Assembly: GCA_029975915.1 (NCBI GenBank) | Contig: JARKOC010000441.1 | Span: forward strand, 1-9,209 | DNA length: 9,209 nt | Source of the DNA: Bryobacteraceae bacterium | Lineage (GTDB): Bacteria > Acidobacteriota > Terriglobia > Bryobacterales > Bryobacteraceae | Direction: 5' to 3' | Shown: piece by piece, positions 1 through 6,074 of the stretch | Position numbering within the stretch: position 1 is the stretch's first letter | Layout of the letters: every line of letters begins with the position of its first letter | Position numbers and translations under genes: made by a program | The notes under the pieces: model-generated | The model's database searches: none | What the model was told of the DNA's origin: nothing | The model's input: the letters and a program-made list of their open reading frames with translations, nothing else

Positions 1-72
1 ACTCACATTCCGAGGAGGACTGGTCAGCGAAGTGTAGCGCGTCATGCTGTGGACAGCCAGGAGGGGATGCTA

Positions 73-159
73 ATGGATAAGCCAATCGAAAAACACGCAG
101 AAAAGTTTGTACTCAAACTGGCTACTGATTTCGCCCCAACAATAGAACATAAGTGCTAA
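73..159 (+). CDS. Possible small leader ORF upstream of imuA (28 aa)
   Basis: This short frame has an almost ideal Shine-Dalgarno sequence: AGGAGG at 59-64 with 8 bases to the ATG at 73. An alternative in-frame ATG at 67 lies too close to it. The product starts MDKPIEKHAEKFVLKL and ends in TAA at 157-159. It is lysine-rich and matches no family I recognise. The same frame stays open to the left window edge, so it could instead be the 3' end of an upstream gene. Its last codons overlap the candidate SOS box, and imuA begins 18 bases after its stop, so it may be a leader peptide of the operon. The strong ribosome site is seen; the expression and role are inferred and uncertain. Confidence 0.3.
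   Translation: MDKPIEKHAEKFVLKLATDFAPTIEHKC
104..119. promoter_or_regulatory. Inverted repeat upstream of imuA
   Basis: AGTTTG-TACT-CAAACT is a perfect 6+6 inverted repeat with a 4-base spacer, centred about 66 bases before the imuA start. Its size suits a dimeric repressor or activator site. It contains a GTAC core like the dispersed palindrome elsewhere in the window, but its dyad axis is shifted by one base, so I treat it as a different site. It also lies inside the small leader frame. Confidence 0.35.
143..158. promoter_or_regulatory. Candidate LexA (SOS) box before imuA
   Basis: TAGAACATAAGTGCTA has dyad symmetry at 6 of 8 base pairs. Its core GAAC-ATAA-GTGC differs by one base from the GAAC-N4-GTTC pattern of SOS boxes in Gram-positive bacteria and several related lineages. 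It sits 19 bases before the imuA ATG, where a repressor would block transcription. A weak -10-like CATAAG (148-153) lies inside it, with a poor -35-like CTGATT at 125-130. imuA-imuB-dnaE2 operons are classic LexA targets, so the position is as expected. The match is imperfect, and binding is inferred. Confidence 0.45.
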
Positions 160-177
160 TCTTGTGGCAAACGTCCA

Positions 178-897
178 ATGAGCAGGAACTCCCTCCGCAT
201 GCCTGCCGAACGAACTGCCACGCTTGAAGTGACCCTGGATCAGCTCCGGCTGCGCTGGGGCCAGCAGATCATCACCCGCGCCTGCGAGCGAGCACCAACG
301 CCGATCATCCCTAGCGGCTTCCCGGCCCTGGACGAACTGCTGGGCGGCGGCTTGCCCGTGGGCCAGATCAGCCTGCTGGCTGGGATGGGGACCTGTGGCG
401 CAGGCACACTGGCTGGACACCTGGCCGCCCATGCCCAGGCGGAGCGCCGCCCGGTGGTCTGGCTGGACGGCGACGGCACTTTCGACGCGGCTCACGCGGT
501 TCACGCCGGGGTGAAGCTGGCCGACCTGTTCCTCATCCAGCCGGTGGATCTGGCTCAGGCACTGGCCCTGGCGCGGGACCTGGCCGAACTGCTGCCGGGC
601 GGTCTGGTGGTGTTTAGCCTCCCTGTGCTCTCTTCCAGAAGTATCTCGCAAACGGCCCAGGAACTGCGCCGGATGGCCGGGCCGCTGGCCGGAGCGGGCG
701 GCACGCTGCTCCTGGTCGAGGCGCAGCCCGGTCTGAGCGAGGCGGCCGGGCTGGCGCTTCACTTGGCTCGGAGACGCTGGCTATCCAGGAATGGTCTCGT
801 CTGCGGCTGCGAGACGGCCGTCACGCTGCGCAAAGGCCGGGGGATCCCCTCCGGCCGTTCTGTCATCCTTGAAATCATCTACCAGGAGGCCCTGTGA
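178..897 (+). CDS. imuA: ImuA-like RecA-fold mutasome accessory protein
   Basis: RecA/SulA-like ImuA of 239 residues, the first main gene of an error-prone translesion cassette. ImuA works in the cytoplasm with ImuB and DnaE2; ImuA proteins are thought to link the mutasome to RecA or to DNA. The RecA-like core starts near residue 47 with GFPALDELLGGGLPVGQISL, the usual entry to the P-loop. At the Walker A position the sequence is GMGTCGAGT (69-77), where RecA has GPESSGKTT: the catalytic lysine is alanine. The strand VVWLDGDGTFDAAH (93-106) and the following GVKLADLFLIQP (111-122) mirror RecA, while the Walker B aspartate is not evident in GGLVVFSLP (141-149). Loss of ATPase residues is usual in this family. 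No strong ribosome site precedes the ATG at 178; ATG 199 is a possible alternative with AGGA 11 bases upstream. Its stop overlaps the imuB start. Confidence 0.82.
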   Translation: MSRNSLRMPAERTATLEVTLDQLRLRWGQQIITRACERAPTPIIPSGFPALDELLGGGLPVGQISLLAGMGTCGAGTLAGHLAAHAQAERRPVVWLDGDGTFDAAHAVHAGVKLADLFLIQPVDLAQALALARDLAELLPGGLVVFSLPVLSSRSISQTAQELRRMAGPLAGAGGTLLLVEAQPGLSEAAGLALHLARRRWLSRNGLVCGCETAVTLRKGRGIPSGRSVILEIIYQEAL

Positions 898-2096
898 TCG
901 GCTGCCTGCTCATCCCCTTCTTCGCGGCGGCAGTGACTCGCCAGACCCAGCCGGACCTGGCCCGGACGCCGCTGCTCCTCGCCCGTGAGAATCGGCCCGG
1001 TGCGCAGGTGCGAGCTATCTCCAGGGAAGCCTACCAGGCCGGGGTGAGACCGGGTCAGACCCTCAAAGCGGCGCGGGGCATCTGCCCGACGGCGAGCGTG
1101 CAGCCGCTGGCGACCTCGCGCTGGAAAGCGGCCCATGCATGCCTGCTGGACATCCTGTGGCGTTTCAGCGACCGGGTCGAACCCGATCCCGATCCGGCAG
1201 GTGCGATCAGGGCGGTCTACTATCTGGATTTCGGCACGCTGAGGCAGGCGGACACTGAACGGCTTGCGAAGCAGCTTCAGGCCGAGGTGCGGCGGGAACT
1301 GGGGTTGACCGGGCGGGTCGGCCTGGCTTCGAGCAAGTTCACGGCTCAGGTCGTAGCAGCGACCGGCAAGGCAGGCGTGCAGGCCATTCTGTACAGAACC
1401 GAGGCGGAGTATCTCAGCCCGCTGCCGGTGCGACTGCTGCCCTTGGAGGCCGAGCAATCCCATCGACTATTCCTGTTGGGTATCCACACTCTGGGGCAAC
1501 TGGCGGCCCTGCCACGCAGCGCGATGCTGGCCCAGTTGGGACCCAATGGCCCGCTGCTGCACGACCTGGCGCATGGGCTGGACCCACGTCCCCTGGTGCC
1601 TCAAACACTGCCACGCCAGAGGGTGCTCTCCCATGAGTTCGAGCCACCCGTGGAAGATCGGACGATCTTGAGTGCCACGCTGGATCACCTGGCCGATCAG
1701 TTGGGAGAGTGCCTGACGGCCAGCCACGAATCCGCCCGGTCGGTGCGTCTGAGCCTGAGCCTGGCCGGCGGCCGTGTGCTGGCGGACCTGCGCCGGCCGC
1801 GCCAGCCAGTACTCGCTGCGAGTGACTTGCGCAAGCTGCTGGCCGCGCTGCTCAAGAAGCTGCCTGTGGATGTGCGAGTAAGTGCCATCGAAGTCTGCCT
1901 GGGCGACCTGGAGCCCGTTCTGGCCCGCCAGCTCAGCCTGTTTGGCGAGGAAGCGGTTCAGGACCAGACGGCTCAGGCCATCCAGGCCCTGCTGGCCCGC
2001 CACGCGGGACTGGTGGTCTACCATGTGCAGGCGGCGGAAGACATCGTGCTCTTGCCGGAACGGCGCTTCCGGCTGGAGAAGGTGGGCGCGGCATGA
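894..2096 (+). CDS. imuB: ImuB, catalytically inactive Y-family polymerase homologue
   Basis: A Y-family (DinB/UmuC-like) protein of 400 residues that acts as the mutasome scaffold, joining the beta clamp, ImuA and DnaE2. The palm and fingers fold is recognisable from LLLARENRPGAQVRAISREA through GVRPGQTLKAARGICPTA. The metal-binding carboxylates are gone: the N-terminal aspartate of active enzymes is isoleucine or proline in MIGCLLIPFF, and the SIDEAYLD motif reads IRAVYYLD (105-112), so Asp-Glu has become Ala-Val. Helix-hairpin-helix DNA binding is suggested by LFLLGIHTLGQLAALP. The motif QLSLFG (346-351) is a canonical clamp-binding pentapeptide plus glycine, as in mycobacterial ImuB. The start is GTG 894, inside the imuA stop (GTGA overlap), with AGGAGG at 884-889. 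The stop overlaps the next ATG. One copy of the TTCTGTACAGAA palindrome lies within the gene at 1387. Confidence 0.9.
   Translation: MIGCLLIPFFAAAVTRQTQPDLARTPLLLARENRPGAQVRAISREAYQAGVRPGQTLKAARGICPTASVQPLATSRWKAAHACLLDILWRFSDRVEPDPDPAGAIRAVYYLDFGTLRQADTERLAKQLQAEVRRELGLTGRVGLASSKFTAQVVAATGKAGVQAILYRTEAEYLSPLPVRLLPLEAEQSHRLFLLGIHTLGQLAALPRSAMLAQLGPNGPLLHDLAHGLDPRPLVPQTLPRQRVLSHEFEPPVEDRTILSATLDHLADQLGECLTASHESARSVRLSLSLAGGRVLADLRRPRQPVLAASDLRKLLAALLKKLPVDVRVSAIEVCLGDLEPVLARQLSLFGEEAVQDQTAQAIQALLARHAGLVVYHVQAAEDIVLLPERRFRLEKVGAA
1387..1398. repeat. Dispersed palindrome copy 1 (in imuB)
   Basis: TTCTGTACAGAA, a perfect 12-bp palindrome identical to the cores at 6024 and 7553. It is read in imuB as ATT CTG TAC AGA ACC. 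The flanking bases ATTCTGTACAGAAC match the copy at 7552-7565 exactly over 14 bases. Confidence 0.7.
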
Positions 2097-2347
2097 CTCG
2101 CCTGTGGATCCCCGGCCAGTCTATCAGTGTTCATTTCAGCTCTGACGGCATGCCTCAGGGATTTGTCTGGCTGGGACAAACCCATCCGGTCGCCGGGATT
2201 GCCGGAGCCTGGCGGGTGGACACGGCCTGGTGGGAAGGCCGGGTATGGCGCGATTACCTCCGGCTGTATACCCGGTCCGGGCTGTTGGTTCTGCTTTACC
2301 ACGACCTGCTGGATGATACCTGGCACCTGCAGCGGCTCTATGACTGA
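2093..2347 (+). CDS. Small DUF6504-like protein of mutasome operon
   Basis: An 84-residue protein between imuB and dnaE2, starting at the ATG of an ATGA overlap with the imuB stop and ending inside the start of dnaE2 (8-base overlap). This implies translational coupling to both neighbours. It looks like one small beta-rich domain. Aromatics are conspicuous: GFVWLGQTHPV, then WRVDTAWWEGRVWRDYLRL, then LVLLYHDLLDDTWHLQRLYD. The pattern of a WW motif, an R-x-Y-x-R/L strand and a C-terminal D-x-W-x-L-x-R-(L/V)-x-D end recalls the DUF6504 family, which I remember as encoded beside imuB/dnaE2 in several high-GC bacteria. Function is unknown; a role as a mutasome subunit or assembly factor is inferred only from operon position. 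No signal peptide or membrane segment is visible. Confidence 0.72.
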   Translation: MTRLWIPGQSISVHFSSDGMPQGFVWLGQTHPVAGIAGAWRVDTAWWEGRVWRDYLRLYTRSGLLVLLYHDLLDDTWHLQRLYD

Positions 2348-5300
2348 CTACGTCGAGCTTCACGCTCATTCCTACTACAGCCTGCTGGACGGCGCTTCTT
2401 CCCCGGAAGCCCTGGTCGCACAGGCGGCCACGCTGGGCATGCCCGCCCTGGCCCTCACCGATCACGACGCCGTTTACGGGGCGGTGTCGTTCGTCGAGGC
2501 GGCAAGGCAGGCGGGCATCAAGCCCATTCTGGGCGCAGAATTGACCCTAGTCGGCGGTAGTCACCTGACTCTGCTCGCCGCAGATGAGGCTGGCTGGGGG
2601 CACCTGTGCCGTCTGATCAGCCTGGGCCGGGGGAATGTACCGAAGGGCGAAGCGGCGCTGCCTGTGGAGGCCCTGGAAGGGCATACAGCGGGCCTGATTG
2701 CTCTGTCGGGCTGCGGCCAGGGCGTGATCGCCTCGTCATTGCTGCGGGACGATCGTGAGACTGCCCTGGCCGCAGCCCGCCACTACCAACGCCTGTTTGG
2801 CCGGGAAGGGTTCTGGATCGAGCTTCAGAACCACCTGAATCCCCAGGATGATCGGCTCAACGCGGGCCTGGTCGAACTGGCGGGCCGCCTGGGGATCGGC
2901 TGCGTTGCCACCAACAACATCCACTACGCAACCCGCGATGGCCACTGCCTGCAGGACGTGCTGGTCAGCATCCGCCACCTGAGACCACTTCACCAGGCTG
3001 GGGCTGTGCTGCGGCTCAACTCCGAGTACTTCCTCAAGCCCGCGGCGGAGATGGCGGCGCTGTTTGCCCGTTACCCAGAGGCCATCAGGAATACCTCATG
3101 CATTGCAGGCCAGTGCACCTTCGAGCTGCGCCACGGCTTGCAAGACCTGCCGGCATTCCCCGTTCCGTACAGAATGGAATCGCCAGTTTATCTGCGCCAC
3201 CTGTGTGAGGCCGCGTTGCCTCGCAAGTATCCGGGCGGGGGTGAGACGGTTGAGGTCCATCTGACTCACGAACTGGACATCATCACCCGGGCCGGGCTGG
3301 CCAACTACTTCCTGATCGTGTGGGACATCGTGCGCTTCGCCCGGTCGCAGGGCATCCTCTGCCAGGGGCGCGGCTCAGCCGCCAACTCCCTGGTGGCCTA
3401 CCTGCTCGACATCTCGCCAATCGACCCGCTGGCCCACGCCCTGGTCTTCGAGCGCTTTCTATCTGCCGAGCGGCAGAGCACTCCGGACATCGACATCGAC
3501 TTCCAGGCCGACCGGCGCGAGGAAGTGATCCAGTACCTCTACCACCGCTACGGGCATGCCCACGCGGCCATGGCCTGCACCTTCGTGACCTTCCGGGCCA
3601 GGAGCGCGGTGCGGGATGTGGGCAAGGCTCTGGGCCTGCCAGACACCGTGATCGACCAGGCGGCCAAGGCACTGGATGTGCGCAGTTCCCATCATCTGGC
3701 GGACAGTCCCGGCCTCAAGGATGTGCTGGGCAAGCGGAAGGAGGAAGAACCCTGGGCGCTGCTGCTGGAACTGTGCGGGCAGATCGACGGTCTGCCGCGC
3801 CACCTGGGCATCCACAACGGCGGGATGGTCATCACCAGGCCGCCGCTGGCCGAGCGTATCCCGACCGAGCCTGCGACCATGTCTGATCGGTCGGTGGTCC
3901 AATGGGACAAGGTCGGGCTGGAGACAGCCGGGCTGGTCAAGATCGACATCCTGGGCCTGCGCATGCTGTCCGCCATCGCCGAGGCGGTGGCGATTGTGGC
4001 TCAGATGACTGGGCAGCGCCCCGACCTGGACAGCCTGACTTTCGACGACCCGGCCATCTATGACCTGATCTGCGCCGGGGATACGGTCGGCTGCTTCCAG
4101 GTCGAGTCGCGGGCCCAGGCCCAGATGCTGCCCCGCATGCAGCCGCGCAACTTTGCCGACCTGGTGGTGGCCATCTCCCTGATCCGGCCCGGTCCGGTCC
4201 AGGGCGACATGGTCCATCCCTACCTGCGCAGGCGGTTGAGAGAAGAGGAAGTGGTCTATCCCCATCCCCGGCTGGAAGGCATCCTGGCCGAGACGCTGGG
4301 GGTGATCCTGTTCCAGGAGCAGGTGCTCAAGGTGGCCGAGGCCCTGGCCGGGTTCACACCGGGCCAGGGAGAACTGCTGCGCCGGGCCCTGGGTCGCAAG
4401 GATGGCACCCAGGCGGTGGAGGCCTTCCGCCAGGCATTCATGGCCGGCAGCGCCCGTCTGAACGTGCCGGCGGCGGTCGCTGCGGACGTCTTCGAGCGGC
4501 TCAAGGCCTTCGGGTTGTACTCCTTCCCCAAGAGCCATGCCGCGGCCTTCGCGGTGCTGGTCTACCGTTCGACCTGGCTCAAGGTCTACCATCCGGCGGC
4601 GTTCTACACAGCCTTACTCAACCACCAGCCGATGGGCTTCTGGGGGCCGGCAGTGGTGGTCAATGATGCCCGGCGGCATGGGGTGCGCGTCCTGCCAGTG
4701 GACGTGAACCGTAGCGCGGCCCGCTGCACGGTGGAGGACGGCGCGCTCCGGCTGGGGCTGGGTTACGTCAAGGGGCTGGGCGAGCAGGGCGCGGATCGGG
4801 TGGTCTCCGCCAGAGAGGTCGGGCCATTCCGGGACCTGGCCCACTTCTGCAGGCGGACCCGGCTGCCCCGCACCCTGGTCGAGCATCTGATCCAGGCCGG
4901 GGCGCTGGACGAGCTGGGGCCATCTCGCCGCGAGTTGATCTGGCGGCTGGGCGAGCTGGACTACCGCGAGGCGGCCCTGGACCTGGTGTTCCCGCAGCAG
5001 GAAGCCGACCTGCCGGAGCTAACCGCCGCCGAGGCGCTGGGCATGGAGTATGGCATGCTGGGCCTGTCCACGGGTGAGCATCCGATGGTCTTCTACCGGG
5101 CGCGGCTGACCCGCAAGGGCATCCTGGACAGCGCCGGGGTGCGGGCCTGCGCCAATGGTCACAAGGTGCGGGCGGCGGGCATGGCGGTCGTCCACCAGTC
5201 GCCGCCGACGGCCAAGGGCATGCACTTCCTGACCCTGGAGGACGAGGCCGGGTTCATCAACGTCGTGATCCGACCGCAGGTCTACCGCCGCTTCCGGCGG

Positions 5301-5408
5301 GTCATCCGCAACGCGCCGTTCCTGGTGGTGCAGGGGATTGTGGAGGCCAAGGGCAACGTGACCAACCTGGTCGCTCGGCGGATGTGGGAGTTGGAGGGTG
5401 GGAGATAG
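2340..5408 (+). CDS. dnaE2: DnaE2 (ImuC) error-prone DNA polymerase III alpha
   Basis: C-family polymerase of 1022 residues, the catalytic subunit of the ImuA-ImuB-DnaE2 mutasome that bypasses lesions with mutation. The ATG at 2340 is chosen because MTDYVELHAHSYYSLLDGAS is the normal start of the PHP domain; the frame is open further upstream but that part shadows the previous gene. Visible in order: PHP domain (about 1-270) with HxH (8-10), TDHD (40-43) and GAE (65-67); palm with GRGSAANS and PDIDIDF, giving catalytic Asp385 and Asp387; the third aspartate, Asp536, in GLVKIDILGLRML; fingers (FPKSHAAAFAVLVYRSTWLK); helix-hairpin-helix region; and a C-terminal OB fold (HQSPPTAKGMHFLTLEDEAG). 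The VVQWDK segment and the early end after the OB fold are typical of DnaE2 rather than replicative DnaE1. Length fits the family. It carries one near-perfect copy of the dispersed palindrome at 3163. Confidence 0.93.
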   Translation: MTDYVELHAHSYYSLLDGASSPEALVAQAATLGMPALALTDHDAVYGAVSFVEAARQAGIKPILGAELTLVGGSHLTLLAADEAGWGHLCRLISLGRGNVPKGEAALPVEALEGHTAGLIALSGCGQGVIASSLLRDDRETALAAARHYQRLFGREGFWIELQNHLNPQDDRLNAGLVELAGRLGIGCVATNNIHYATRDGHCLQDVLVSIRHLRPLHQAGAVLRLNSEYFLKPAAEMAALFARYPEAIRNTSCIAGQCTFELRHGLQDLPAFPVPYRMESPVYLRHLCEAALPRKYPGGGETVEVHLTHELDIITRAGLANYFLIVWDIVRFARSQGILCQGRGSAANSLVAYLLDISPIDPLAHALVFERFLSAERQSTPDIDIDFQADRREEVIQYLYHRYGHAHAAMACTFVTFRARSAVRDVGKALGLPDTVIDQAAKALDVRSSHHLADSPGLKDVLGKRKEEEPWALLLELCGQIDGLPRHLGIHNGGMVITRPPLAERIPTEPATMSDRSVVQWDKVGLETAGLVKIDILGLRMLSAIAEAVAIVAQMTGQRPDLDSLTFDDPAIYDLICAGDTVGCFQVESRAQAQMLPRMQPRNFADLVVAISLIRPGPVQGDMVHPYLRRRLREEEVVYPHPRLEGILAETLGVILFQEQVLKVAEALAGFTPGQGELLRRALGRKDGTQAVEAFRQAFMAGSARLNVPAAVAADVFERLKAFGLYSFPKSHAAAFAVLVYRSTWLKVYHPAAFYTALLNHQPMGFWGPAVVVNDARRHGVRVLPVDVNRSAARCTVEDGALRLGLGYVKGLGEQGADRVVSAREVGPFRDLAHFCRRTRLPRTLVEHLIQAGALDELGPSRRELIWRLGELDYREAALDLVFPQQEADLPELTAAEALGMEYGMLGLSTGEHPMVFYRARLTRKGILDSAGVRACANGHKVRAAGMAVVHQSPPTAKGMHFLTLEDEAGFINVVIRPQVYRRFRRVIRNAPFLVVQGIVEAKGNVTNLVARRMWELEGGR
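3163..3174. repeat. Dispersed palindrome copy 2 (in dnaE2)
   Basis: TTCCGTACAGAA differs from the perfect TTCTGTACAGAA at one base and is identical to the copy at 9026. It is read as GTT CCG TAC AGA ATG, the same frame as the copies in imuB and in the primase gene. Confidence 0.55.
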
Positions 5409-5422
5409 CCTGGGTTTCCAAT

Positions 5423-5983
5423 ATGCTCGCAGAGTCCCTCTTCACCCGCGACAACATCAACGCCTACATAGGCTACGAGTTGATCGAGAAAGAGGACGAG
5501 GCCATCGCCATTGAACGGGCCGATGTCGTCCCGCCCAGCGAAGAATTTTGGGCCGAGATGATGGAGAAAATCGAGGCTGGCCAAGGAGAAGTTTCTTCGG
5601 TGGATGGTCGAGATTCGAACCGGCGGCAGTCCGATTCTTCGGACCACAGTAGTCCGGCTGACCGGACCACAGTAGTCCGGCAGACCGGAACGATACTAGA
5701 GTCTTTACCAGAGCCTATTCAAGATACTCTTTCCCGGCCCCCGGAAAAAGCACCGGAGGCCGGCACAGGTGGGCTTCGCCCACTGAAGGCAACTGAAGAC
5801 TCCCAACCCAAGACCCCTCCCCCACTGCCGGAGAGCAATCCAGCTGTCGAGTTCGGAGGGAAGGAAGAGCTTGGCCAGGAAGACTCGGAGATCCCCAAGG
5901 GCAGCCTTCCTCGCCCCGGTTCCATGGCTCACCAGAGGATGGTGCTGGCACCCTGCCTGGGTCTCGCTCTGCATGGTGGGTGA
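5423..5983 (+). CDS. Uncharacterised acidic, proline-rich protein, last gene of operon
   Basis: A protein of about 186 residues that I do not recognise. The first 60 residues look structured and acidic (SLFTRDNINAYIGYELIEKE, then ERADVVPPSEEFWAEMMEKI). The rest is low complexity, rich in Pro, Glu, Ser and Gly, and probably disordered. No membrane segment or signal peptide is seen. The ATG at 5423, 14 bases after the dnaE2 stop, is preferred; a GTG at 5384 would overlap dnaE2 and neither has a convincing ribosome site. Two facts support a real gene: it follows dnaE2 directly on the same strand, and a strong terminator starts 12 bases after its stop. Against it, codon use weakens beyond residue 70, where a 23-bp tandem repeat shifts the reading frame between copies. 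It could be a truncated or decaying gene. A possible mutasome link rests on position alone. Confidence 0.5.
   Translation: MLAESLFTRDNINAYIGYELIEKEDEAIAIERADVVPPSEEFWAEMMEKIEAGQGEVSSVDGRDSNRRQSDSSDHSSPADRTTVVRQTGTILESLPEPIQDTLSRPPEKAPEAGTGGLRPLKATEDSQPKTPPPLPESNPAVEFGGKEELGQEDSEIPKGSLPRPGSMAHQRMVLAPCLGLALHGG
5641..5686. repeat. 23-bp tandem duplication carrying a dyad
   Basis: Two adjacent 23-base units (5641-5663 and 5664-5686) differ at one base, T or A, at the nineteenth position. Each begins with GGACCACAGTAGTCC, an imperfect palindrome in which GGAC pairs with GTCC and AC with GT around a central A. The period is not a multiple of three, so the copies encode different peptides (DHSSPA versus RTTVVR). 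The conservation is therefore at DNA or RNA level, or the duplication is recent. Confidence 0.75.
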
Positions 5984-5994
5984 GAGTCTGATGC

Positions 5995-6020
5995 GGGTGG
6001 GGTTGACCCTACCCTCTTTC
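5995..6020 (+). terminator. Rho-independent terminator of imu operon
   Basis: Stem GGGTGGGG (5995-6002), loop TTGA, stem CCCTACCC (6007-6014): eight pairs with one G-U wobble, followed by the T-rich TCTTTC. It begins 12 bases after the stop of the preceding gene and has no T-tract on the opposite strand, so it should end plus-strand transcription only. Confidence 0.72.
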
Positions 6021-6038
6021 CCATTCTGTACAGAATGG
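6021..6038. repeat. Dispersed palindrome copy 3 (18-bp perfect)
   Basis: CCATTCTGTACAGAATGG is a perfect 18-base palindrome with no loop, the most complete copy in the window (core at 6024-6035). It lies directly after the operon terminator and 37 bases past the 3' end of the convergent primase gene, so it is downstream of both genes and cannot be a simple promoter operator for either. It lacks a loop and T-tract, so it is not a terminator hairpin. Confidence 0.8.
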
Positions 6039-6074
6039 ATGGGCACATGCTGTCCAAGAGAATGGGACCATTTC

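Noticed and set aside
70..762. Long minus-strand frame (230 codons) opposite imuA
   Set aside because: It is the antisense shadow of a GC-rich gene: glutamine- and arginine-rich with no recognisable domain, while the plus frame has clear RecA-like motifs.
3320..3886. Plus-strand frame of 188 codons inside dnaE2
   Set aside because: Out-of-frame, Arg/Gly/Pro-rich reading of the polymerase palm region.
3459..4592. Minus-strand frame of 377 codons opposite dnaE2
   Set aside because: His/Gln/Gly-rich shadow translation; the plus strand carries conserved polymerase motifs throughout.
5609..5625. Sequence GAGATTCGAACCGG resembling the T-arm of a minus-strand tRNA
   Set aside because: The flanking T-stem does not pair, no matching acceptor, anticodon or D-arm lies at the right distance, and no CCA end is seen. 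A tRNA-derived attachment site cannot be supported.
5769..5783. Hairpin GTGGGC-TTC-GCCCAC as a terminator
   Set aside because: It is a perfect 6-bp stem but lacks a T-tract and lies inside an open frame; the stronger terminator is downstream at 5995.
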